In this document: in pieces, positions 1-5,554 of the stretch
How the letters are laid out: every line of letters starts with the position of its first letter
How positions within the stretch are numbered: position 1 is the stretch's first letter
Assembly: GCA_900770025.1 (NCBI GenBank)
Contig: CAAGIW010000032.1
Location: 1-11,706, forward strand
DNA from: an uncultured Prevotella sp.
GTDB lineage: Bacteria > Bacteroidota > Bacteroidia > Bacteroidales > Bacteroidaceae
Direction of reading: 5' to 3'
DNA: 11,706 nucleotides
Notes under the pieces: model-generated
What the model was told of the DNA's origin: nothing
The model's input: the letters and a program-made list of their open reading frames with translations, nothing else
Databases searched by the model: none
Program-made: the position numbers and the translations under genes

Positions 1-110
1 AAAACATTAAAAGCCTCTCTTGGGCTCCCCAAGGGGGAATTAAAGAATTAAAAGATTAAAGAATTAAAACATTAAAAGCCCCACCCAACCTCCCCAAGGG
101 GAGGAGAAGA
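1..110. repeat. A/T-rich repeats with two G/C palindromes
   Basis: No gene is seen here. An exact 15-bp direct repeat (AAAACATTAAAAGCC) lies at 1-15 and 66-80, each copy followed by a G/C palindrome. The second palindrome is a perfect 7-bp inverted repeat, CCTCCCC-AA-GGGGAGG at 89-104. The first, around 24-37 (CTCCCCAAGGGGG), is less regular. Between them a 16-bp period of ATTAAAGAATTAAAA runs over 39-69. The palindromes resemble the repeats bounding the etf spacers (C-rich arm, short A-rich loop, G-rich arm), so they may be distant relatives. The left end is cut by the window. Confidence 0.6.
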
Positions 111-182
111 AAACAGGAACGCAGCTATTTGATGGAGAGATAAGTGATTGATTATGAGAGGATAATGGGCGTTCAAAAATCC

Positions 183-336
183 AGTTGAATGCTGTTTGCA
201 TTCCAAAGCAAATGGGGGTGTTTTCTAAAACTGCCAGTTTTGCGTTCTAAAACTGGCAGTTTTGCATTCCAAAAGTGGCAGTTTTGCGTTCTAAAAGTGG
301 CAGTTTTGCAATGCAAAATGGTGCGTTTTGCAAATC
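183..336. repeat. Array A: seven 22-bp units with a dyad core
   Basis: Units begin at 183, 205, 227, 249, 271, 293 and 315, all exactly 22 bp apart; the first two are degenerate. The typical core is AAAACTGGCAGTTTT followed by GCRTTCY. The cores at 227 and 249 are near-perfect dyads, with arms AAAACTG and CAGTTTT around one central base. Later units carry mismatches in the arms (AAAAGTGGCAGTTTT, AAAATGGTGCGTTTT) but keep the AAAA and TTTT ends. Open frames across the array on both strands look like translated repeats. There are no long unique spacers, so this is not CRISPR. Function unknown. Confidence 0.8.
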
Positions 337-406
337 GGTATGTTTTCAACCCTATTTCAAAGGTTTGCGGTGGCTTCTTTGGCTTGCTGAAAACAACCTT
401 CCAAAG

Positions 407-516
407 CGCAGCTTTCTGCATCGGCCACCGCAGGCATCTGCATAGATCGTCGCAGCTTTCTGCATCGGCCACCGTGGCGAAGTGAGTTTGCAGGCGTGGC
501 GGTGCGGACAGTGGGG
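407..516. repeat. Array B: second 22-bp repeat array
   Basis: A 24-bp sequence starting CGCAGCTTTCTGCATCGG is repeated exactly at 407-430 and 451-474, which is 44 bp or two 22-bp periods. Between them, 429-450 is a diverged copy that keeps the GCAG-N4-CTGC dyad. Two more units, both starting CGTGGCG, follow at 473 and 495, again 22 bp apart. The sequence differs from array A but the period is the same. No gene is supported in 1-562. Confidence 0.7.
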
Positions 517-562
517 GTGAGATTGGAGGAATTGCACAACGTTGCATTTTTTGAGCATTTTA

Positions 563-594
563 TTTTGTTGTCCAAAAGAAAAAGAGTACTTTTG
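563..594 (+). promoter_or_regulatory. Bacteroidota-type promoter of the etf operon
   Basis: The -33 element TTTG is at 564-567 and the -7 element TACTTTTG (consensus TAnnTTTG) at 587-594, with 19 nt between. This matches the known primary sigma consensus of Bacteroidota. Transcription should begin near 600, giving a leader of about 150 nt before the etfB start. It is the only good forward promoter match found upstream of etfB. Confidence 0.72.
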
Positions 595-599
595 CAAAG

Positions 600-748
600 C
601 AGTGTGTGCTGCTAACCTTTGTGGCTTGGACAGACGGAAAAGGTGGTCTGCAAAGCCGGAAAACGCAGACTATAGCATATCGTAGAAAAGGCTATAGCGC
701 ATCGGAGAAAGACTGTGTAGAACAACAATATAACCAATAACAATCATC
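600..748 (+). promoter_or_regulatory. Long 5' leader of etfB with 22-bp repeats
   Basis: The predicted leader of about 150 nt has no convincing ORF. It contains a diverged 22-bp direct repeat: CTATAGCATATCGTAG at 670 and CTATAGCGCATCGGAG at 692. A shared CGGAAAA at 635 and 657 is also 22 bp apart. Short hairpins are possible (AGCAG...CTGCT near 599-614; CAGAC...GTCTG near 631-650). No known riboswitch was recognised. The end of the leader is A-rich (ACAACAATATAACCAATAAC), as is usual before Bacteroidota start codons. Confidence 0.4.
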
Positions 749-1618
749 ATGAGTTTGAAAATTGTAGTACTTGCCAAGCAGGTACCAGACACCCGAAACG
801 TGGGCAAGGACGCCATGACGGCCGAAGGCACCGTGAACCGTGCCGCCCTGCCTGCCATCTTCAATCCTGAAGACTTGAATGCACTGGAACAGGCGCTGCG
901 CCTGAAAGAGCAAAACCCCGGTTCTACCGTGGGCATCCTGACCATGGGCCCACCAAGGGCTGCCGAAGTAATCCGTCAGGGACTGTATAGAGGTGCCGAC
1001 ACGGGTTGGCTGCTCACCGACCGCCTCTTTGCCGGTGCTGATACCCTGGCCACCTCTTATGCTCTGGCCACCGCCATACAGAAGATTGGCGATGTGGATG
1101 TGGTGATAGGCGGCCGACAGGCCATCGACGGCGACACCGCACAGGTGGGACCGCAGGTGGCACAGAAGTTAGGACTGAACCAAGTGACCTATGCCGAGGA
1201 GATTCTGAAATGCGAAGACGGCAAACTGACCATCCGCCGACAGATAGACGGGGGCGTGGAAACCGTGGAGGCTCCGCTGCCTGTGGTGGTCACCGTGAAC
1301 GGAAGCGCCGCTCCCTGCCGCCCTTGCAACGTGAAGAATGTGATGAAGTATAAGCGTGCCACCGCACCGATGGAGCGCACCGACGACATGCCCTACAAGC
1401 AACTGTATGAGGAGCGACCCTATCTGACACTGACACAGTGGTCGGTGGCCGATGTGGATGGCGACCCTGCACAGTGCGGACTTAGCGGTTCGCCCACCAA
1501 GGTGAAGGCTGTGCAGAACATCGTGTTCCAGGCCAAGGAGAGCCAGACGCTCACCGCCTCGGATGCCGATGTGGAGGGACTGATCAAGGAATTGTTGAAC
1601 GAGAAGATTATTGGGTAG
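749..1618 (+). CDS. etfB: Electron transfer flavoprotein, beta subunit
   Basis: This 289-residue cytoplasmic protein is the beta subunit of the EtfAB heterodimer, which carries electrons between flavin enzymes such as acyl-CoA dehydrogenases and other carriers. The N-terminus MSLKIVVLAKQVPDT is typical, with the KQVPDT motif at 10-15. The nucleotide-binding loop GRQAIDGDTAQVGPQVA is at 122-138, and GLSGSPTKV at 244-252 recalls EtfB proteins of anaerobes, some of which bifurcate electrons. Bifurcation itself cannot be read from the sequence. The length is normal for the FixA/EtfB family. The start ATG at 749 fits the conserved N-terminus and lies after an A-rich stretch. It is the first gene of the operon, behind the promoter at 563-594. 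A palindromic repeat begins at the last base of its stop codon. Confidence 0.95.
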   Translation: MSLKIVVLAKQVPDTRNVGKDAMTAEGTVNRAALPAIFNPEDLNALEQALRLKEQNPGSTVGILTMGPPRAAEVIRQGLYRGADTGWLLTDRLFAGADTLATSYALATAIQKIGDVDVVIGGRQAIDGDTAQVGPQVAQKLGLNQVTYAEEILKCEDGKLTIRRQIDGGVETVEAPLPVVVTVNGSAAPCRPCNVKNVMKYKRATAPMERTDDMPYKQLYEERPYLTLTQWSVADVDGDPAQCGLSGSPTKVKAVQNIVFQAKESQTLTASDADVEGLIKELLNEKIIG

Positions 1619-1669
1619 CCTCACCCCCGGCCCCTCTCCAAAAGAGAGGGGAGATGATTACACTTGAGA
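1618..1669 (+). repeat. Palindromic repeat R1 (forward), at etfB stop
   Basis: The repeat begins GCCTCACCCCCGGCCCC. It has a perfect 8-bp stem (CCCCTCTC 1631-1638 with GAGAGGGG 1644-1651) and loop CAAAA, followed by AGATGATTA. It is nearly identical to R3 and is the inverted partner of R2 at 1900-1936. Its first base is the last base of the etfB TAG stop. The hairpin lacks a U-tract, so mRNA stabilisation or processing is likelier than termination. Confidence 0.85.
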
Positions 1670-1723
1670 CAGGGGGAGACTTCAAATAGATCGGAGCAGA
1701 GGATTTATCAATACATCTTTTAG

Positions 1724-1846
1724 GTAAGCTTCTCTAAATAATAATGTAAGATCAATACTTCTTCAAGTAAGCTTCTCTAAATAATAATGTAAGATCAATA
1801 CTTCTTTAAGTAAGATTCTTCAAGTAAGCTTCTTTAAATAAAGTAA
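1724..1846. repeat. 43-bp tandem repeat in etfB-etfA spacer
   Basis: Two 43-bp copies starting GTAAGCTTCTCTAAATAATA lie at 1724-1766 and 1767-1809 and differ at one base. Degenerate pieces (GTAAGATTCTTCAA at 1810, GTAAGCTTCTTTAAATAA at 1824) follow, and a weak partial copy precedes at about 1701-1723. The stretch is A/T-rich, unlike the flanking genes, and lies inside the R1/R2 unit just upstream of the etfA start. Confidence 0.8.
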
Positions 1847-1868
1847 GAAACAAAAAAGTAATTGAGAT

Positions 1869-2951
1869 ATGAATAGTAACAATGGAGCAGCAGTAACTAC
1901 TCCCCTCTCTCATGGAGAGGGGCAAGGGGGTGAGGCTGTTTTTGTATATTGCGAAATCGAAGGCACACAGGTGCAGGAGGTTTCACAGGAACTTTTGACA
2001 AAGGGCCGCAAGTTGGCCAACGAACTGGGCGTTGACCTGAACGCCATAGTGGCCGGTACGGGTATCAAGGGCAAGGTGGAAGAGCAGATTCTTCCATACG
2101 GTGTTGACAAGTTGTTCGTGTTCGACGGCGAGGGACTCTTCCCCTACACCTCGGCTCCCCACACCGATATCCTGGTCAATCTCTTCAAGGAGGAACAGCC
2201 GCAGATATGCCTGATGGGTGCCACTGTCATCGGCCGAGACCTCGGACCTCGCGTGTCGTCATCGCTCACCAGCGGACTTACCGCCGACTGCACCCAGTTG
2301 GAGATAGGGCCTTATGAGGACAAGAAGAACCAGAAGACCTACGAGAACCTGCTTTATCAGATTCGTCCGGCCTTTGGAGGCAACATCGTGGCCACCATCG
2401 TCAACCCCGACCACCGTCCGCAGATGGCCACCGTGCGCTCTGGCGTGATGCAGAAGGCACTCTACGAGGGCCAGGCCAAGGGCGAAGTGGTTTACCCCGA
2501 GGTGTCTAAGTATGTGTCGGCCGAGGCCTATGTAGTGAAGGTGCTCGACCATCATGTGGAGGCTGCCAAGCACAACCTCAAGGGTTCGCCCATCGTGGTG
2601 GCCGGTGGCTATGGCGTGGGTTCCAAGGAGGGCTTCGACCAGCTGTTCCAGTTGGCCAAGGTGCTTCATGGCGAGGTGGGTGGCAGTCGTGCCGCCGTGG
2701 ATGCCGGATGGATAGACCACGACCGTCAGATTGGTCAGACTGGTGTCACCGTGCACCCCAAGGTGTATATCGCTTGTGGCATCAGCGGTCAGATTCAGCA
2801 CATCGCCGGTATGCAGGATTCTGGCATCATCATCTCAGTGAACAGCGATCCCGAGGCTCCCATCAACAAGATTGCCGACTACGTGATAGTGGGCACTGTT
2901 GAAGAAGTGGTGCCCAAACTGATTAAGTATTATAAGGCAAATAACAAATAG
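1869..2951 (+). CDS. etfA: Electron transfer flavoprotein, alpha subunit (N-terminally extended)
   Basis: This 360-residue EtfA is the FAD-holding subunit that pairs with EtfB. The ETF-alpha signature VYIACGISGQIQHIAG is at 299-314, continuing to ISVN at 322-325. FAD-site motifs are GGSRAAVDAGW (271-281) and GQTG (289-292), and the N-terminal domain includes LMGATVIGRDLGPRV (115-129). The conserved EtfA start (VFVYCEIEG) begins only at residue 24. Residues 1-23 come from spacer DNA, and residues 12-23 (PLSHGEGQGGEA) are the translated palindromic repeat R2. ATG 1869 is the only in-frame ATG before the conserved domain; the ATGs at 1882 and 1912 and the GTG at 1930 are out of frame. A native start was probably displaced by insertion. 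The catalytic body is intact, so activity is likely kept. Confidence 0.94.
   Translation: MNSNNGAAVTTPLSHGEGQGGEAVFVYCEIEGTQVQEVSQELLTKGRKLANELGVDLNAIVAGTGIKGKVEEQILPYGVDKLFVFDGEGLFPYTSAPHTDILVNLFKEEQPQICLMGATVIGRDLGPRVSSSLTSGLTADCTQLEIGPYEDKKNQKTYENLLYQIRPAFGGNIVATIVNPDHRPQMATVRSGVMQKALYEGQAKGEVVYPEVSKYVSAEAYVVKVLDHHVEAAKHNLKGSPIVVAGGYGVGSKEGFDQLFQLAKVLHGEVGGSRAAVDAGWIDHDRQIGQTGVTVHPKVYIACGISGQIQHIAGMQDSGIIISVNSDPEAPINKIADYVIVGTVEEVVPKLIKYYKANNK
1900..1936 (-). repeat. Palindromic repeat R2 (inverted), inside etfA
   Basis: This is an inverted copy of R1/R3 with the same stem (CCCCTCTC 1902-1909 with GAGAGGGG 1915-1922) and loop TCATG. Its outer end GTGAGGC stops at 1936, one base before the first conserved EtfA codon (Val, 1938). 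The repeat is read in frame as part of EtfA and contributes the segment TPLSHGEGQGGEA. Confidence 0.88.
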
Positions 2952-2952
2952 G

Positions 2953-3005
2953 GCCTCACCCCCGACCCCTCTCCAAGAGAGAGGGGAGATGATATGTTTT
3001 GAGGC
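2953..3005 (+). repeat. Palindromic repeat R3 (forward), left end of DUF559 unit
   Basis: The repeat starts GCCTCACCCCCGACCCC two bases after the etfA stop. Its stem is CCCCTCTC 2966-2973 with GAGAGGGG 2979-2986, loop CAAGA. Similarity to the inverse of R4 continues inward (AGATGATATGTTTTGAGGC against AGATAATATGCTTTGTGCC), so the terminal inverted repeat is about 50 bp rather than only the 36-bp hairpin. Confidence 0.85.
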
Positions 3006-3019
3006 CTGATTTTAAGTTG

Positions 3020-3421
3020 ATGTTTTACAGTATGGTGAAGAAAGAGCACTTTGGGTTTATGACGGCCGCTCCCAACGGATATGCTGCTCTTAAAGAATAT
3101 GCACGGGAGAATCGCAAGAATATGACTGTTAGTGAAACCATTCTTTGGGCACACCTTCGCCAGTTGCCAAGCACATTTCATTTCAGAAGACAGCACATCA
3201 TCGGGGATTATATTGTTGATTTCGCCTGTCTTGAACAGTCATTGGTCATTGAAGTGGACGGAGGCTATCACTCTGAACCGCAGCAAATAGAGGATGACAT
3301 GTTCAGAACCGAGGAACTTAACAGATATGGATTTAGGGTACTGAGATTCAATAACGGGCAGATAAACGACAATATCAACGAGGTAATGAGAAAAATAAAG
3401 AGTATATTGTATAACGAATAA
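3020..3421 (+). CDS. DUF559 / Vsr-like endonuclease-fold protein
   Basis: This is a single-domain protein of 133 residues from this start. DUF559 proteins share the fold of very-short-patch-repair (Vsr) and PD-(D/E)XK nucleases; their cellular role is not established. Visible family features, in order, are LKEYARENRKNMTVSE and LWAHLR, then FRRQHIIGDYIVDF, then LVIEVDGGYH, and finally RYGFRVLRF. The Asp of IVDF and the Glu/Asp of IEVDG are the likely metal-binding residues. The frame stays open up to a TTG at 2999, but ATG 3020 or ATG 3032 (MVKKEHFGFMTA) are likelier starts; 3032 is a real alternative. It has no promoter of its own that I can see, so it is probably read with the etf operon. 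It lies between inverted palindromic repeats and has no functional tie to ETF biochemistry, which suggests an inserted passenger or the active gene of that unit. Confidence 0.85.
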   Translation: MFYSMVKKEHFGFMTAAPNGYAALKEYARENRKNMTVSETILWAHLRQLPSTFHFRRQHIIGDYIVDFACLEQSLVIEVDGGYHSEPQQIEDDMFRTEELNRYGFRVLRFNNGQINDNINEVMRKIKSILYNE

Positions 3422-3428
3422 AAATGGA

Positions 3429-3465
3429 ACTCACCACCGCTCCCTCTTCTATGGAAGAAGAAAGG
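3429..3465 (+). repeat. Decayed palindromic repeat copy
   Basis: ACTCACCACCGCTCCCTCTT aligns to the start of R3 with about 16 of 21 matches. It is followed by TATGGAAGAAGAAAGG, where R3 has its loop and G-rich arm. The arms have changed but still pair (TCTTC-TATG-GAAGA). It lies between the end of the DUF559 ORF and R4, in the same direction as R3. Confidence 0.5.
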
Positions 3466-3467
3466 CA

Positions 3468-3516
3468 CAAAGCATATTATCTCCCCTCTCTTTGGGAGAG
3501 GGGTCGGGGGTGAGGC
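3468..3516 (-). repeat. Palindromic repeat R4 (inverted), right end of DUF559 unit
   Basis: This is an inverted copy of R3 with stem CCCCTCTC 3483-3490 and GAGAGGGG 3496-3503, loop TTTGG. Its outer end GTGAGGC stops at 3516, nine bases before the acyl-CoA dehydrogenase start at 3526. That places a stable hairpin immediately upstream of the start codon and could affect translation. Confidence 0.86.
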
Positions 3517-3525
3517 TTATGGACT

Positions 3526-5262
3526 ATGGCAAACTATTATACCGACCATCCGGAGTTTGAATTCTATCTGAATCACCCGGAGATGAAGAGAATCGTGGAA
3601 CTGAAGGAGCGCAACTTTGCTGACAAAGACCAGTATGCTGATGCCCCCGTGGACTTCGATGACGCTATCGAGAACTATAAGCAGATGCTCGAAATCACTG
3701 GAGACATCGCTGCAAACATCATCGAACAGAATGCAGAAGACGTTGACCTGGAAGGTCCGCATCTGGAGAACGGACGCATGATCTATGCTTCCAAAACCTT
3801 CGACAATCTGGAAGCCACACGCAAGGCAGGACTGTGGGGCGTGTCGATGCCGAGAAGATACGGCGGACTGAACATGCCCATCACTCCTTACTCTATGGCT
3901 TCTGAGATAGTGGCATCGGCTGATGCCGGTTTCCAAAACATCTGGTCGCTGCAGGATTGCATTGAAACGCTCTACGAGTTTGGCTCTGAGGAGCAGCGAC
4001 AGAAGTACATCCCCCGTGTGTGTGCCGGAGAAACCATGTCTATGGACCTTACCGAACCCGATGCAGGTTCCGACTTGCAGAGAGTGATGCTCAAGGCTTC
4101 TTATGACAAGGAGAACGACTGCTGGCGACTGAACGGCGTGAAACGATTCATCACCAACGGCGATTCTGACATCCACCTCGTGCTCGCACGCTCGGAAGAG
4201 GGCACACACGACGGGCGAGGACTCTCGATGTTCATCTACGACAAGCGCGATGGAGGCGTCACCGTGCGCCACATCGAGCACAAACTCGGCATCCACGGTT
4301 CGCCCACCTGCGAACTTGTATATAAGAATGCGAAGTGCGAACTCTGCGGAAGCACCCGTATGGGACTTATTAAATATGTGATGGCACTGATGAACGGTGC
4401 ACGTCTCGGCATTGCCGCACAGAGTGTGGGCGTGAGTCAGGCTGCCTACAACGAGGGACTGGCATACGCCAAGGAGCGCAAGCAGTTTGATACCGCCATC
4501 ATCGACTTCCCTGCTGTGTATGATATGCTCAGCCGCATGAAGGCAAAGTTGGATGCCGGTCGTGCCATCCTCTACCAAACAGCACGCTATGTGGACATAT
4601 ATAAGGCTCTCGACGATATTGCCCGCGAGCGCAAACTCACTCCTGAAGAGCGTGCCGAACAGAAGAAATACTCACGCTTGGCTGATGCCTTCACACCACT
4701 TGCCAAGGGTATGAACTCTGAATATGCCAACCAGAATGCCTACGATGCCATCCAGATTCACGGCGGTTCGGGCTTCATCATGGAATACAAGAGCCAGCGC
4801 CTCTACCGTGATGCCCGCATCTTCTCCATCTACGAGGGCACCACACAGCTTCAGGTGGTGGCTGCTATCCGCTACATCACCAACGGAACTTATCTCAGTA
4901 TCATCAACGAATTGATGGAGAGACCCATCTGCAGTTGCGCTGCTCCCATGCGTGAGCGCATCGCTAAGTTGGTGACTCTCTACGAGGAGGCTCTCAACTA
5001 TGTGAAGGAACAGAACAGTCAGGAGTTGCAAGACTTCCTCGCACGCCGTCTCTACGAGATGACTGCCGACATCATCATGGCCAACCTGCTGTTGGAGGAT
5101 GCCACCCGTGCGCCCCAGCTCTTCCGCAAGAGCGTGCAGGTGTTCGTGCGCCACGCCGAAGCAGAGTGCGCTGCACATTACGCTTACATCATGGGCATGA
5201 CCGCAGCCGACCTCGACAGTTTCCGTGCACGTGAGAATGAAGCAGAAGAGCAGGCAGAGTAA
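3526..5262 (+). CDS. Acyl-CoA dehydrogenase family flavoprotein
   Basis: This 578-residue cytoplasmic FAD enzyme would oxidise an acyl-CoA, or reduce an enoyl-CoA, and exchange electrons with the EtfAB pair encoded upstream. Visible signatures are MDLTEPDAGSDL (173-184, flavin/substrate region), GVKRFITNGDSDIH (204-217), EHKLGIHGSPTCEL (251-264), QIHGGSGF (410-417) and IYEGTTQLQ (435-443), whose Glu437 corresponds to the catalytic base of medium- and short-chain enzymes. At 578 residues it is longer than the classic 380-400. The extra N-terminal segment (about 1-80) and C-terminal helical region (about 455-578) are typical of the larger bacterial type. Start ATG 3526 gives MANYYTDHPEFEF, a familiar N-terminus for this group; the ATG at 3519 is out of frame. 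The substrate is not predictable. It is the last gene of the operon. Confidence 0.95.
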   Translation: MANYYTDHPEFEFYLNHPEMKRIVELKERNFADKDQYADAPVDFDDAIENYKQMLEITGDIAANIIEQNAEDVDLEGPHLENGRMIYASKTFDNLEATRKAGLWGVSMPRRYGGLNMPITPYSMASEIVASADAGFQNIWSLQDCIETLYEFGSEEQRQKYIPRVCAGETMSMDLTEPDAGSDLQRVMLKASYDKENDCWRLNGVKRFITNGDSDIHLVLARSEEGTHDGRGLSMFIYDKRDGGVTVRHIEHKLGIHGSPTCELVYKNAKCELCGSTRMGLIKYVMALMNGARLGIAAQSVGVSQAAYNEGLAYAKERKQFDTAIIDFPAVYDMLSRMKAKLDAGRAILYQTARYVDIYKALDDIARERKLTPEERAEQKKYSRLADAFTPLAKGMNSEYANQNAYDAIQIHGGSGFIMEYKSQRLYRDARIFSIYEGTTQLQVVAAIRYITNGTYLSIINELMERPICSCAAPMRERIAKLVTLYEEALNYVKEQNSQELQDFLARRLYEMTADIIMANLLLEDATRAPQLFRKSVQVFVRHAEAECAAHYAYIMGMTAADLDSFRARENEAEEQAE

Positions 5263-5280
5263 TATCTCTGCCCGCTGCAT

Positions 5281-5328
5281 AACAAATCATCCCGAAAGGC
5301 CAACAGCCTTTCGGGATGATTTGTTTTT
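5281..5328 (+). terminator. Rho-independent terminator of the etf operon
   Basis: A perfect 20-bp inverted repeat (5281-5300 with 5306-5325) encloses loop CAACA, and the right arm runs into TTTGTTTTT (5320-5328). It lies 18 bp after the dehydrogenase stop. The opposite strand lacks a U-tract, so it serves the forward transcript. Confidence 0.92.
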
Positions 5329-5338
5329 GGAATCCATT

Positions 5339-5510
5339 TAATGACTTTTCTTCGGAAGATGTTCTTTCTTCGGAAGATGTTCTAATGGTTTTCTTCGGAA
5401 GCTATGCTAATGACTTTCTTCAGAAGTTGTTCTAATGACTTTTCTTCGGAAGTTGTTCTAACGGTTTCATTCAGAAGTTATTCTAATGGTTTATCTTCTG
5501 AAGTTAGTTT
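5339..5510. repeat. Array C: seven 25-26-bp dyad repeats
   Basis: Copies begin at 5339, 5365 (short, 18 bp), 5383, 5408, 5433, 5459 and 5484. The typical unit begins TAATGACTTTTCTTCGGAAG and ends in a TGTTC-like piece. Six of seven copies keep the dyad CTTC-N-GAAG with the central base varying (G, A or T); the 5459 copy keeps only TTC-A-GAA. The array sits between the etf terminator and the susD-side hairpin. The forward open frame through it (5404-5586) is a translated repeat, not a gene. Function unknown. Confidence 0.8.
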
Positions 5511-5544
5511 AACCCAAATCGGTTGTGGCCGATTTGGGTTAAAC
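5507..5544 (-). terminator. Hairpin after susD, probable terminator
   Basis: A perfect 16-bp inverted repeat (5507-5522 with 5529-5544) has a 6-nt loop TTGTGG. On the minus strand it lies 10 bp after the susD stop (TAA at 5557-5555). No strong U-tract follows on the minus strand, so it may act as a weak terminator or protect the 3' end. Confidence 0.6.
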
Positions 5545-5554
5545 CGTTATGTCA

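Larger units (their letters stand above)
1618..1936. mobile_element. Candidate non-autonomous element bounded by R1/R2
   Basis: The etfB-etfA spacer starts with R1 and ends, inside etfA, with the inverted copy R2, giving a unit of about 319 bp without any supported complete ORF. In Bacteroidales these genes are, from memory, normally close together, so the spacer looks inserted. I found no clear target-site duplication (left flank TTGGGTA, right flank TGTTTTTG). It could be a MITE-like derivative of the DUF559-bearing unit at 2953-3516, or two independent insertions of a single repeat in opposite directions. Confidence 0.4.
2953..3516. mobile_element. Candidate small mobile unit: inverted repeats around DUF559 ORF
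   Basis: Inverted repeats R3 and R4, about 50 bp each, enclose a single nuclease-like ORF, making a unit of about 564 bp between etfA and the acyl-CoA dehydrogenase gene. The layout resembles a small transposon or a REP/RAYT unit, but the protein is not a known transposase and no clear target-site duplication is visible (flanks CAAATAGG and TTATGGAC). A second pair of the same repeats lies in the preceding spacer. Mobility is inferred from this arrangement alone. Confidence 0.45.

Noticed and set aside
183..336. CRISPR array
   Set aside because: Units are contiguous 22-mers without 30-40-bp unique spacers, and no cas gene is present.
173..547. Minus-strand open frame of 124 codons, and overlapping small frames on both strands
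   Set aside because: It runs through arrays A and B and its residues repeat with the arrays; better explained as translated tandem repeats.
1618..1651. R1 as an intrinsic terminator for etfB
   Set aside because: The hairpin is followed by AGATGATTA rather than a U-tract, and downstream genes depend on the same operon promoter as far as can be seen.
2999..3019. TTG start at 2999 for the DUF559 ORF
   Set aside because: TTG starts are rare in this phylum, the residues before ATG 3020 are not family-like, and ATGs at 3020 and 3032 are available.
2945..3525. Target-site duplication around the DUF559 unit
   Set aside because: Flanks CAAATAGG and TTATGGAC share only weak similarity, so no duplication can be claimed.
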